From assembly GCA_016719165.1 (NCBI GenBank), contig JADKAJ010000005.1, forward strand, positions 248,001 through 312,000: DNA of 64,000 nucleotides, given 5' to 3'. This DNA is from Chitinophagaceae bacterium. GTDB taxonomy: Bacteria > Bacteroidota > Bacteroidia > Chitinophagales > Chitinophagaceae. The notes under the pieces are model-generated. The model made no database searches and was not told where the DNA came from. It saw only the letters and a list, made by a program, of their open reading frames with translations. Within the stretch, counting starts at the first letter, position 1. The number at the start of each line of letters is the position of its first letter. A program made the position numbers and the translations under genes. Shown here in pieces: positions 43,688 through 52,251 of the stretch.

Positions 43688-44845
43688 ATGGTATTTCAAC
43701 TCAATGAAGAGCAACTTATGATCCAAAAGGCAGCCCGTGATTTTGCACAAACTGAATGCCTTGCCGGAGTAATTGAAAGGGATGAAAAGCAATTATTTCC
43801 CCGTGAGCAAATTTCGAAACTGGCTGATCTTGGTTTTATGGGAATGATGGTAAAACCAGAATATGGCGGAGCCGGAATGGATACTATCAGCTATGTGCTG
43901 GCTATGGAAGAAATCAGTAAAGTTGATGCAAGTGTTAGTGTTTGTATGAGTGTGAACAATAGTCTTGTGTGTTATGGTCTGCAGGAGTATGGTACGGAAG
44001 AACAAAAACAAAAATACCTGGTGCCGCTGGCACAGGGGAAAAAAGACGGTGAGTTATATATTGGCGCTTTCATGCTCAGTGAACCAGAGGCCGGAAGCGA
44101 TGCTACTTCACAAAGAACAACTGCTGAAGATAAAGGGGACCATTATTTATTAAACGGAACCAAAAACTGGATCACTAATGGTGGAACCGCATCTGTCTAC
44201 CTGGTAATAGCACAGACTGATCCCGCAAAAGGTTCAAAAGGGATCAATTGTCTTATTGTAGAAAAGAATTGGCCGGGTGTGGTTGTAGCTGCGAAGGAAA
44301 ATAAATTGGGTATCCGCGGAAGCGATACACATACCGTTATGTTCAACGATGTGAAAGTACCCAAGGAGAACAGGATTGGTGAAGATGGTTTTGGATTCAA
44401 ATTCGCCATGAAAACATTAGCTGGTGGAAGAATTGGTATCGCTTCACAGGCACTGGGTATTGCCAGCGGTGCTTATGAATTGGCAAAAGAATATTCCAAA
44501 ACAAGGAAAGCCTTTGGCACAGAGATCATGAATCACCAGATCATTGCCTTTAAACTGGCTGATATGGCTACAAAGATCGAAGCAGCAAGATTACTTTGCC
44601 TGAAAGCGGCGTGGGAAAAAGATAATGGCATTGATTATACACTTAGTTCTTCCATGGCCAAAGTGTATGCATCCGAAACAGCGATGTGGACTACCACTGA
44701 AGCAGTGCAGATACATGGAGGGTATGGATTTGTGAAAGAATATCATGTAGAAAGACTGATGCGGGATGCCAAGATCACACAGATATATGAAGGTACCAGT
44801 GAAGTGCAGCGGATCGTCATCAGCCGGTCAATCCTGAAAGGGTAA
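43688..44845 (+). CDS. Acyl-CoA dehydrogenase
   Basis: The 385-residue protein has the full acyl-CoA dehydrogenase layout: N-terminal helices (FQLNEEQLMIQKAARDFAQ), FAD/substrate strands with AFMLSEPEAGSDA near 120-132 and KNWITNGG near 157-164, and a C-terminal helical domain with QIHGGYGFVKEYHVERLMRDAKITQIYEGTSEVQR. The Glu in YEGTSE is at the catalytic base position of the short- and medium-chain enzymes. It oxidises acyl-CoA at the alpha-beta bond and passes electrons to ETF. It is monocistronic. Confidence 0.95.
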   Translation: MVFQLNEEQLMIQKAARDFAQTECLAGVIERDEKQLFPREQISKLADLGFMGMMVKPEYGGAGMDTISYVLAMEEISKVDASVSVCMSVNNSLVCYGLQEYGTEEQKQKYLVPLAQGKKDGELYIGAFMLSEPEAGSDATSQRTTAEDKGDHYLLNGTKNWITNGGTASVYLVIAQTDPAKGSKGINCLIVEKNWPGVVVAAKENKLGIRGSDTHTVMFNDVKVPKENRIGEDGFGFKFAMKTLAGGRIGIASQALGIASGAYELAKEYSKTRKAFGTEIMNHQIIAFKLADMATKIEAARLLCLKAAWEKDNGIDYTLSSSMAKVYASETAMWTTTEAVQIHGGYGFVKEYHVERLMRDAKITQIYEGTSEVQRIVISRSILKG

Positions 44846-44847
44846 AA

Positions 44848-45495
44848 TCAGCCCCCCTGCAGACTACAGGAATTATATTCCTGTATCCAGCTTTTCCACA
44901 TGGCAAGACGTTGCTCAGGCGTAGCATTATCGTCCCAATAATAGCCGGGTTGTTTTTCTTCCATCTTACTTCGTAAAGTTTTGCATTTGCTAAAAGCAAA
45001 AATATGCCAGCCCAGTGTGGCTTTGTAGTAATCAAAATCAATAGCTGCCAGTTTGGACAATTCACTGTTGGGAAGTTTTACAGACAGGTTGGATGTTCCC
45101 GTGGAACGACCTTGCTGAAACAAACCACAATTGACCGTACCTTCTAATAACCGCACACAAACATTCATATAATATTTGTCGTTGTAATCATATTTGATAT
45201 CCCGAAAGTAATAGGTAGTATCATTAATGGTTATATGTTTTATAAGCGCCACATTTAGTTTCATACTCATAGAAGTAGTTTGCTGCGACTTTCTTTTACC
45301 TTTTGTTTTTGTCTGCTCAGAATATGTTATTTCAATCAATTCATTGTTGCTGCCATCCAGGTTGATAGTTATCTCTCCGGATTGTTCTTGTCCGAGTTTA
45401 CTCACCAGTTTACCTTTATACTTTTGCTGGGCATTTACCAGGGTGATCGAGAAAAGGAGAGGGAGCAGCGAGACCGCCATATATCTTGCATTCAT
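44848..45495 (-). CDS. Exported protein of unknown function
   Basis: The 215-residue protein has a signal peptide (MAVSLLPLLFSITLVNAQQ). The mature part begins with strands (YKGKLVSKLGQEQSGEITINLDGSNNELIEITYSEQTKTKGK), continues with a YYFRDIKYDYNDKYYMNVCVRLLEG region and a C-terminal helix with PEQRLAMWKSWIQEYNSC. Four Cys could form disulfides. I do not recognise a family. It converges with the acyl-CoA dehydrogenase gene and diverges from the YggS gene. Confidence 0.7.
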   Translation of the reverse strand: MNARYMAVSLLPLLFSITLVNAQQKYKGKLVSKLGQEQSGEITINLDGSNNELIEITYSEQTKTKGKRKSQQTTSMSMKLNVALIKHITINDTTYYFRDIKYDYNDKYYMNVCVRLLEGTVNCGLFQQGRSTGTSNLSVKLPNSELSKLAAIDFDYYKATLGWHIFAFSKCKTLRSKMEEKQPGYYWDDNATPEQRLAMWKSWIQEYNSCSLQGG

Positions 45496-45567
45496 AACTA
45501 TATTTGCTTTTTGTAAAACTATACTTCAATTCAAATTCAAACATACCCGCTTGTGGGTATTCTGACA

Positions 45568-46236
45568 ATGGCAGCTAACAGGGATGCATATTATACTATT
45601 TGCAGGGAGCTTGCGATAACTAAAACTGCATTAATTGCTGTTTCCAAAACAAAACCGGTAGAAGATATTCTTGAACTTTACCATCTCGGTCATCGTGATT
45701 TTGGCGAAAATTATGTGCAGGAGCTGGTTGATAAAGAAGCGGTGTTGCCGAAAGATATCCGCTGGCATTTTATCGGGCACTTACAGAGTAACAAAGTAAA
45801 ATATATTGCCCCCTTTGTTCACCTGGTCCATGGTGTGGATAGCCTGAAACTGTTACAGGAAATAAATAAGCAGGCAAAAAAAAATAACAGGATCATAGAT
45901 TGCCTGTTGCAGGTCTATATTGCTAAAGAGGAAACCAAGTTTGGTCTGGATGAACAGGAACTGGAAGAGTTGGTGACTCAATTAAATCATCAGCCATTTG
46001 CCAATATTCGGATATGCGGGTTAATGGGCATGGCTTCCTTTACAGAAAATATGGAAACAGTGAGGTCTGAATTCCATTATTTGAAAACTCTTTTTGAAAA
46101 ACTCAGGATCAGCGATGCAGGACTTACGACCCTTTCCATGGGCATGAGCAGCGATTATTCAATAGCGATAGAGGAGGGTAGTACGATGGTGAGAATTGGC
46201 AGTCTGTTATTTGGAGAAAGAAGAAAAACCGGCTAA
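45568..46236 (+). CDS. YggS/PROSC-type pyridoxal phosphate homeostasis protein
   Basis: The start is ATG at MAANRDAYYTICREL (222 residues); a GTG 15 bases upstream is less likely. The PLP lysine is in ALIAVSKTKPVEDI near 24-37. The fold motifs GENYVQELVDK, WHFIGHLQSNKVKYI, VHGVDSLKLLQEINK, GLMGMAS and LSMGMSSDYSIAIEEGSTMVRIGSLLFG are all present. The protein binds PLP and buffers vitamin B6 and amino-acid pools. It is monocistronic. Confidence 0.93.
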   Translation: MAANRDAYYTICRELAITKTALIAVSKTKPVEDILELYHLGHRDFGENYVQELVDKEAVLPKDIRWHFIGHLQSNKVKYIAPFVHLVHGVDSLKLLQEINKQAKKNNRIIDCLLQVYIAKEETKFGLDEQELEELVTQLNHQPFANIRICGLMGMASFTENMETVRSEFHYLKTLFEKLRISDAGLTTLSMGMSSDYSIAIEEGSTMVRIGSLLFGERRKTG

Positions 46237-46298
46237 GGGCAGTCACTTTAATGAAATATTCATATTTATTCGTATTTTTTACAATCAATATCAGCATA

Positions 46299-46775
46299 AT
46301 GCGTTTTTACCTCCCGGCTATATTTATATTCTTTTGCATTTCAGTAAATGCGCAACAGGAAAGAGATACCACGCTGAGTCAGTGCCCTGTTTTTATTACC
46401 GATACAGTTAGTTCAAATAATTTTTTTATTGAGGCAAGACCTGCCACACTTAAAGTATACCGTGTTAAAGGTAAATTAACCATTAAGGTGGAGCAACGGG
46501 ACCAGTTCTTTAATCTTTATTTTCACGAAAAAAGACTGCATAACGGGAAATATAAGATCCGCAAAGGGACCGGGGGGAAGAATGAGGTAGAAGCCGCCTA
46601 TACTTTCAAATCAGGTGATCAATCCTCATACGCTGCTGTATCCAGTGGAACGGTCGAGACCTTATATGATAAAGAGAAAAAAGTTTGGCAACTTACTGTC
46701 AATGGATTGATCATAAACCAGGTGGAAAGATCGGCCACGCATTACAGGGTAAGGGCAGTTTTATTTATTAAATGA
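46299..46775 (+). CDS. Small exported protein, unknown
   Basis: I prefer the start at MRFYLPAIFIFFCISVNAQQ (158 residues), which gives a clean signal peptide; an ATG 48 bases upstream is also in frame. The mature protein is predicted beta-rich with LKVYRVKGKLTIKVEQRDQFFNLYF and a C-terminal YRVRAVLFIK. No family is recognised. It follows the yggS gene with about 60 bases between and could share its transcript. Confidence 0.6.
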   Translation: MRFYLPAIFIFFCISVNAQQERDTTLSQCPVFITDTVSSNNFFIEARPATLKVYRVKGKLTIKVEQRDQFFNLYFHEKRLHNGKYKIRKGTGGKNEVEAAYTFKSGDQSSYAAVSSGTVETLYDKEKKVWQLTVNGLIINQVERSATHYRVRAVLFIK

Positions 46776-46787
46776 TTGTAACCATAC

Positions 46788-47432
46788 TTACTCTTTTGGG
46801 TAACCCGGAATGTTTTCCCCTAAAATAATATCCCGCTTGGCAATCATTATCCCCTTTTGATGGCTGGTACTAAGTATTCCATTTCCACCCCTGAAATTGT
46901 TTTTATTGCGGAGCTCCCTGGTTAGTAAAGGATCATCTCCGAACAGGAAATCATCTATCCAGTATGCATTTTTTCCTGGTTCTTTTATGGTGATATGAAT
47001 ATGTTTGGGGTTATTGCTATTGGGATAAGAGGCCGGGATCAGCGTATAAAATTTGTATTGCCCGCTATTATTGGTTTTTATCCACCCACGGAGATATCCA
47101 TGTCTTTTGCCCCAGCCATTTTCATCGCCTTTGTTCGGATATATACCTTTCTGATTGGTATGGTACACATACAATACAATGCCAGCAGCAGGAGTTTTGC
47201 CATCAAGTTTAAAAACCGAACCACTAATTGCCAGTTTTTGTCCTGGCTCATCAAAACCAGGCAGGGTGTCGATCCAGTTTAACTCGTTAAAAGGTACCGG
47301 GCTTTCAAATATCGCTTCACATCCTTCACAATTCCCTCCCACATCAATTTCAGGAGTTGCTTTTTCCTGTTTTTGTGCGCAGGCACGCAATGAAAATATT
47401 ACTATGATCAAAGTTATTAAAGACGGTTTCAT
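46788..47432 (-). CDS. Exported intradiol-dioxygenase-like lipoprotein
   Basis: The 214-residue protein has a lipoprotein-like signal (IVIFSLRAC, Cys at about 18). The core matches intradiol ring-cleavage dioxygenases. All four Fe ligands of the family can be placed: Tyr in QKGIYP, Tyr in LIPASYP, and two His in PKHIHITI; RHGYLRGWIKTNNSGQYKFYT is the usual strand pair. Intradiol enzymes cleave catechols with O2 and are normally cytoplasmic, so the export signal is notable. Outer-membrane or periplasmic members exist in Bacteroidota but their substrates are mostly unknown. Confidence 0.8.
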   Translation of the reverse strand: MKPSLITLIIVIFSLRACAQKQEKATPEIDVGGNCEGCEAIFESPVPFNELNWIDTLPGFDEPGQKLAISGSVFKLDGKTPAAGIVLYVYHTNQKGIYPNKGDENGWGKRHGYLRGWIKTNNSGQYKFYTLIPASYPNSNNPKHIHITIKEPGKNAYWIDDFLFGDDPLLTRELRNKNNFRGGNGILSTSHQKGIMIAKRDIILGENIPGYPKE

Positions 47433-47604
47433 AAGTTTTTCTATTATCTGGCTAGTGAATTTCGCAGTGATTTTATTGCAGGTTCAATTAATTACATAAA
47501 TGGACAGGTTTGCCTGATGAAATGCACAATGCAGTTAGTCAAGTAAATACTTCCGTTAATGTAATACCGTGTAAGCACAGGAAATTGTACTTTTATTTTG
47601 AACT

Positions 47605-48630
47605 ATGCACAATGCCCCTTTCTTTTTGAAGTACAAGCTGCACTATGTCGTTTTCTGGATGCTGATATTCGGGATATGGTACTCCCTGAGAGCAGACAGT
47701 TATCCCAGTGAAGAAAAAGCTCTCCTTGTGACCTTCATAAAAGTAGTAGACCTGATGCTCATGATTTCGGTTACCAATTACCTGCTGATCCCAAAACTGC
47801 TTTATAAAAAGAAGTATGTTTTATTTGGGTTTGCTTTCCTGGTACTTATTATTTCCAGCAGTATTATTAAGATGAATATTCTTGGCAGGGTATTGGATAA
47901 TCCACTTTTATATAACTGGGAAAAGAATTTTAAAGCAAGGGTTTATGATAATATTATACCTCATTTTTTTCTCGTCATCGCAGGTGCAGCTATAAAATTG
48001 ATGTTCGACTACGGGAAGTTGCAACAACGGATGGCTGCAACGGCAAAAGAGAAAGCAGAAGCGGAACTTAATTTCCTTAAATCGCAGATCAATCCCCATT
48101 TTTTATTTAATTCCCTCAACGCTGTCTATTTCCTGATTGATAAGGATAATGCTGATGCCAGGGGAGCACTGCATATGTTTTCTGAAATGCTCCGTTACCA
48201 GTTATATGAAGCAAGCGGCGATAAAATTACTATTGAAAAAGAGATCCGGTATCTCAAAGATTATATGGACCTGCAACAGTTACGCAAGGATGAAAAATAT
48301 GCAGTGCAGTTTAGTTGTTCTCCCGGTGTAAAAGGGGTTTCTATTGAGCCATTACTATTGATACCATTTGTGGAAAACGCTTTTAAACATATTTCACATT
48401 ATACTGACAAAAGTAATTTTGTGAAAGTGGATATGCAATATGCAAATAATGTCTTAACTTTTTTAGTTGAAAATTCAAAGGAAAAGCAGAAGCCGGATGA
48501 TAAGCAGGGGGGGATTGGGCTTACTAATGTAAAACGAAGGCTTGAGTTATTATATCCCGGCAGATATGTTTTAAAAACTGATGAGTCTGATGAACGGTTC
48601 ATTGCACAGCTAACTATTCATTTAACATGA
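47605..48630 (+). CDS. LytS-type sensor histidine kinase
   Basis: The 341-residue protein has four membrane segments in the first 135 residues, a short helical linker, then a His_kinase domain (PF06580 type) with phosphorylated H165 in SQINPHFLFNSLNAVYFLID and an ATPase region with PLLLIPFVENAFKH and GGIGLTNVKRRLELLYPG. It senses an unknown membrane signal. Its stop overlaps the response-regulator start (ATGA), so the two are translated together. Confidence 0.93.
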   Translation: MHNAPFFLKYKLHYVVFWMLIFGIWYSLRADSYPSEEKALLVTFIKVVDLMLMISVTNYLLIPKLLYKKKYVLFGFAFLVLIISSSIIKMNILGRVLDNPLLYNWEKNFKARVYDNIIPHFFLVIAGAAIKLMFDYGKLQQRMAATAKEKAEAELNFLKSQINPHFLFNSLNAVYFLIDKDNADARGALHMFSEMLRYQLYEASGDKITIEKEIRYLKDYMDLQQLRKDEKYAVQFSCSPGVKGVSIEPLLLIPFVENAFKHISHYTDKSNFVKVDMQYANNVLTFLVENSKEKQKPDDKQGGIGLTNVKRRLELLYPGRYVLKTDESDERFIAQLTIHLT

Positions 48631-49343
48631 TAATCAATTGTATTATTATTGATGATGAACCATTGGCAAGAAAGGGCCTGAAAGAATATATTGCTGATAT
48701 TGATTTTCTTGCTCTTGCAGGGGCATTTGATAGCCCTTTAAAGGCAACTGAAATGATCAGCAGCGGGCAGGTGCAATTACTTTTCCTGGATATACAAATG
48801 CCCAAAATAACCGGACTTGATTTTTTTAAATCGCTTCAGAACCCGCCGCCGGTGGTGTTTACCACGGCATATCCGCAATTTGCCCTAGATGGTTTTGAAG
48901 TGAATGCTCTTGACTATCTTGTCAAGCCGGTATCTTTTGAGCGGTTTTTAAAAGCATCATTAAAGGCGAGGGAGTATTACGAGGTTAGGGAGAAGAATTT
49001 AACTGAAGCATCCTCTTCTGAATTCTTTTTTATCAAGGCGGATAACAAGTTGGTTAAGTTATTAATTGATGAAGTATTGTTCGTGGAAGCTATGCAGAAC
49101 TATGTTATGATCAATACCTCCGGGAAAAAGTACATCACCTACCTTACTTTTAAAGCGTTGGAAGATTACCTGCCGGCTGATAAATTTTTAAAAGTTCACA
49201 AATCATATATTGTTGCGCTGTCAAAAGTGGACAGTATTGAAGGAAATGAAATCAGGATCGGGCAACACCATATTCCTATCAGCCGAAATCAGAAAGAGGA
49301 AGTAATGGATAAACTGCTTAAAAACCGATTTTTGAAACGCTGA
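48627..49343 (+). CDS. LytTR-family response regulator
   Basis: The 238-residue protein has a receiver domain with acidic pair DD at 9-10, phospho-acceptor D55 in LFLDIQMPK and Lys in LVKPVSFERFLKA near 103. A C-terminal LytTR DNA-binding domain lies at about 135-235 (FIKADNKLVKLLIDEVLFVEAMQNYVMI, FLKVHKSYIVAL, ISRNQKEEVMDKL). It pairs with the LytS-type kinase. LytTR sites are not obvious in nearby upstream regions. Confidence 0.93.
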   Translation: MIINCIIIDDEPLARKGLKEYIADIDFLALAGAFDSPLKATEMISSGQVQLLFLDIQMPKITGLDFFKSLQNPPPVVFTTAYPQFALDGFEVNALDYLVKPVSFERFLKASLKAREYYEVREKNLTEASSSEFFFIKADNKLVKLLIDEVLFVEAMQNYVMINTSGKKYITYLTFKALEDYLPADKFLKVHKSYIVALSKVDSIEGNEIRIGQHHIPISRNQKEEVMDKLLKNRFLKR

Positions 49344-49384
49344 GGGTTTGAAAACCGGCGTAATCATTTTAATTTTAGTAAGTA

Positions 49385-50383
49385 GTGAAATACCTGTTGT
49401 ACATATTATTATTGTTTGCCAGCCCTGGTTTCTCTCAATCCAGCCAGATCAGCAAAGAAGAAGAAAACCCGGAAGCATTAGCAAAATGGATCACTGCAGG
49501 TTGTACTTCCGACCGGGAAAGGGTAAACAGGATATTCCAATGGATCACCGGTAATATTTCTTACAGGGTGAAAACAGGGCAAAATAAAGCTGTTACCGGA
49601 ACAGCATCACTAAAGTATTCGAATGGCGAAGTGGATGACGATAAACCACTGAAACCATTGAATGAAAGGGTAGCTGAAATGGTACTGAAACGAAAAGAAG
49701 CCGTTTGTGATGGCTATGCCCGGCTTTTTTCAACCTTGTGTCAATACAGCGGAATACGGTCAGAGATTATCGTCGGGTATGCAAGAAGTAATATAAATAA
49801 GCCGCTTCCAAAGTTTCGTGTAAACCATACCTGGAATGCTGTTTTCCTGGAAAATGAATGGCATCTCCTGGATGTGACCTGGGCCAGTGGCTATATATCA
49901 AGAAATGAAAATGAGTTTGTCAGGGATTATGATTCCCGGTATTTACTTACTCCCCCGGAAGACTTTATCCGCGACCATTATCCGGATGATCCGAGGTGGA
50001 CCTTACTTCCTGATGCGGAAGTGCCGGAGGAATTCAGGAATTCACCATTTAAGCAAAAATCATTTGTAAAGTACAGCATCACCTCATTCAGTCCGGCTGT
50101 TGGTGTAATCGAAGCCACAGTGGGTGATACCATTTATCTTGAACTGGCAACAGCCGATGCTGACCGGGACAAGCAGATCTCACCGGATATGTCTGTTGAT
50201 TCAACGATCTTTCAACACTCAGATTCATGGGTGTTTTTAAAACCAGTGGTGGCAGATAAAGCGCCGTTATTACCCCGGATTTACAAATACGTATACTCTA
50301 TTGCTTCTGCTGATGTAAAGTGGTTATACTTGCTTTACAATGACGATATGGTATTACGTTATAAGCTGTATGTAAAACAATGA
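49385..50383 (+). CDS. Exported transglutaminase-like protein
   Basis: GTG starts the reading frame with a signal peptide (LLYILLLFASPGFSQ); 332 residues. The catalytic triad of the transglutaminase-like (TGc) fold is visible: Cys in KEAVCDGYARLFSTLC near 112, His in VNHTWNAVFLENEWHLLDVTW near 155 and Asp in the same stretch. The C-terminal half (about 210-332) is beta-rich and unassigned. TGc enzymes in bacteria are usually proteases or amidases. It follows the LytTR pair by about 40 bases and may share its transcript. Confidence 0.85.
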   Translation: MKYLLYILLLFASPGFSQSSQISKEEENPEALAKWITAGCTSDRERVNRIFQWITGNISYRVKTGQNKAVTGTASLKYSNGEVDDDKPLKPLNERVAEMVLKRKEAVCDGYARLFSTLCQYSGIRSEIIVGYARSNINKPLPKFRVNHTWNAVFLENEWHLLDVTWASGYISRNENEFVRDYDSRYLLTPPEDFIRDHYPDDPRWTLLPDAEVPEEFRNSPFKQKSFVKYSITSFSPAVGVIEATVGDTIYLELATADADRDKQISPDMSVDSTIFQHSDSWVFLKPVVADKAPLLPRIYKYVYSIASADVKWLYLLYNDDMVLRYKLYVKQ

Positions 50384-50414
50384 GAAGAGAGGTTGCTGTT
50401 AGCAATTGAAATGA

Positions 50415-50831
50415 TCAGTCATATTCCCCGGTCTCCACTATTTCACCATAGTTGATCAGTAATTCCGTACCAGCAGAAATATCTGTCAACGCCTCAAAGC
50501 ATTCTCCGTTGTTTATTGAAATTATGTTGGGTGTTGCTGAATGATTGAGATAATTTACGAGATCCATTACTTTAAAACCGTAGTCTGGGACGTAATAATT
50601 TTCATCATCATAGAGGCAATACGTTTCTACCAGGTTACGGGAATGTTCCGGTAGCTGTTCAATGGCTGCAATCGGTAGCTTTATCCATTCACCGATATTT
50701 TTTGAAAAGATATTCCGGCAGCCCTTTGGAATATCCCTTAGCGCAAATACACCAATCCCGTGAACGGGAGAGGGTTTCAGCACAGCATAAATTTCCTCCG
50801 AAAGTTCTTTGAGTAACTCTTCCTTTGTCAT
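50415..50831 (-). CDS. SET-domain protein
   Basis: The start at MTKEELLKELSEEIY gives 138 residues; an ATG seven codons upstream would overlap the 49-codon gene. A SET domain core is visible: HGIGVFALRDIPKG near 24-37, LVNYLNHSATPNI (catalytic NHS knot) near 103-115 and TELLINYGEI near 126-135. SET domains are protein-lysine methyltransferases. Bacterial ones are scarce but widespread in small stand-alone form; the target is unknown. It overlaps no partner gene. Confidence 0.8.
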   Translation of the reverse strand: MTKEELLKELSEEIYAVLKPSPVHGIGVFALRDIPKGCRNIFSKNIGEWIKLPIAAIEQLPEHSRNLVETYCLYDDENYYVPDYGFKVMDLVNYLNHSATPNIISINNGECFEALTDISAGTELLINYGEIVETGEYD

Positions 50832-50848
50832 TGTGCAATAAAATTGGA

Positions 50849-50998
50849 TCAACTGCCCCGCTGTGAACCTGTATTTTGTTGCTTACTCACAAAGCCAGAT
50901 TTGGGTTTCTGGATAAATTTAGAGCCCTGGTTGGCGGCCGATTTACTTTTGTCTTCTTTCTTTTTTCCTTTCTTGTTCTTTTGATTCAGTAATGACAT
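50849..50998 (-). CDS. Small basic protein (49 residues), too short for standard ORF calling
   Basis: The frame reads MSLLNQKNKKGKKKEDKSKS, then AANQGSKFIQKPKSGFVSKQ and ends QRGS. It is very rich in Lys, Ser and Gly and has no hydrophobic segment. Short Lys-rich proteins of this kind with a KFI-KP-S segment recur in Bacteroidota to my memory, which suggests a real gene. It lies directly before the SET-domain gene on the same strand; the intervening gap is 17 bases. A nucleic-acid or ribosome-binding role is a guess. Confidence 0.55.
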   Translation of the reverse strand: MSLLNQKNKKGKKKEDKSKSAANQGSKFIQKPKSGFVSKQQNTGSQRGS

Positions 50999-51026
50999 AG
51001 GAGTATTTTTTTATAAAGATAATTGT

Positions 51027-51519
51027 TTATAAAATCACTTTCTGCTTTCTTGAAAATCGCATCACTTCTGCATCACCTTTACGGAGGGAGAGGGTCACAC
51101 TGTCTACCAGCGCATACGTAGTTGTTTTCTTTAATGCTTCCAGGAATTTTTGCTCACCATCACCGGGACAGGCAATTTTTGTCATTCCCAGTTCTCCGAT
51201 ACTGATGCTGCTGTCAATAATTTTTACAGGACCTGAAAACCTGTTACAAGCCGTGCTGCCGGTTACCACCCCGTTGGTAAGATCAAAATTAAGATTTGGT
51301 TTCTGGCGGGGATATAATTTTGATAAGGCGATTTTTAAATCTGTTATATTGATTAGATCCCATGAACCATTCAGGGGAGAGGTTGTTACAACGGGTGATG
51401 AATCAGTCCCGGGGCTCGCTGATGGCTCATTTAGTGATGCCGCTTTTTTCGGTTTTGTTGTTATTGCAGGCGGACAGGAATAAAATCGTAAAGAATAAAA
51501 AGACAATTACGGGCCTCAT
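51027..51519 (-). pseudogene. META/HslJ-domain lipoprotein with one-base frameshift
   Basis: From the ATG at 51519 the frame reads MRPVIVFLFFTILFLSACNNN, a clear lipoprotein signal, but then hits a stop after KTEKSGITK. In the next frame the sequence continues KAASLNEPSASPGTDSS, then a META domain: LNGSWDLINITDLKIAL, GVVTGSTACNRFSGPV, IGELGMTKIACPGDGEQKFLEALKKTTTYALVDSVTLSLRKG. Removing one A from the run of six at 51444-51449 (T on the plus strand) joins signal and domain. So the gene is either frameshifted or the run is miscounted. META proteins are periplasmic/outer-membrane stress proteins of unclear function. Confidence 0.8.
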
Positions 51520-51591
51520 CTGATTGTATTTTGATGGCAAAATTAAAAAGTAAATACAAATTATAAAATGGTAAGTAAAGTTTAAATCGGA

Positions 51592-52119
51592 TCATTTGAA
51601 AAGAATGCTTTTCAATATCTTTTTAGCAGTTTCATCATGTGTATTAACACCTTTCAGAGCCGTGTAGGTTGCCGTATAAAGTTTTGTATTCCAAAAGCAA
51701 AACCATTGAGTGATGCGTACTTCGGTGGAAGTGCCATTTATGTCATAAGTGCCGCCATAAATGAGTTCAACAGCATCAGCATTATTCCATTTAAAATAAT
51801 TTTCTGCCTGGAGATTGAAGTTATCGATGCTTTTCTTTAATGACTCAATGACGGTGGATACTACTTCTTTAATTTTTAACTCAGTGCCATAGGCAGCATT
51901 GGTTTTTACGCTGATATTGATATTTTCACGAAAATCATCCTTTTCTCCGTCAGAGGGGGACGTAAAAAAAACTCTTTTTTCTTCCTTGATCTTATTTACC
52001 CAACTGGCAGGATATTTGGCTGTAAAGGCAATACCTGTATCTGCGAATATTTTCCAGGATTGCGCATTAGATACACACGGCAACACAAGGATAAGTAGCA
52101 AATAAAAGGTTCGGGTCAT
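51592..52119 (-). CDS. Exported PsbP/DcrB-like protein
   Basis: The 175-residue protein has a signal peptide (FYLLLILVLPCVSNAQ). The mature part begins IFADTGIAFTAKYPASWVNKIK, the usual start of DcrB/PsbP-like domains, and has VFFTSPSDGEKDDFRENINISVKT, VIESLKKSIDNF and a closing ATYTALKGVNTHDETAKKILKSI. Such domains bind ligands or assist complexes in the periplasm; the function is unknown. It is monocistronic. Confidence 0.75.
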   Translation of the reverse strand: MTRTFYLLLILVLPCVSNAQSWKIFADTGIAFTAKYPASWVNKIKEEKRVFFTSPSDGEKDDFRENINISVKTNAAYGTELKIKEVVSTVIESLKKSIDNFNLQAENYFKWNNADAVELIYGGTYDINGTSTEVRITQWFCFWNTKLYTATYTALKGVNTHDETAKKILKSILFK

Positions 52120-52251
52120 TAGATTAATATTATTTAAACTTCAAAGACGAATGTAGTTGTATTTGATCAAAGTTACTATTGAATAAAATACCCGGTGCAG
52201 GGGATATCTTTAACGCTTCATTTTGACTTACTTTACACCAAAATCTTAGAT

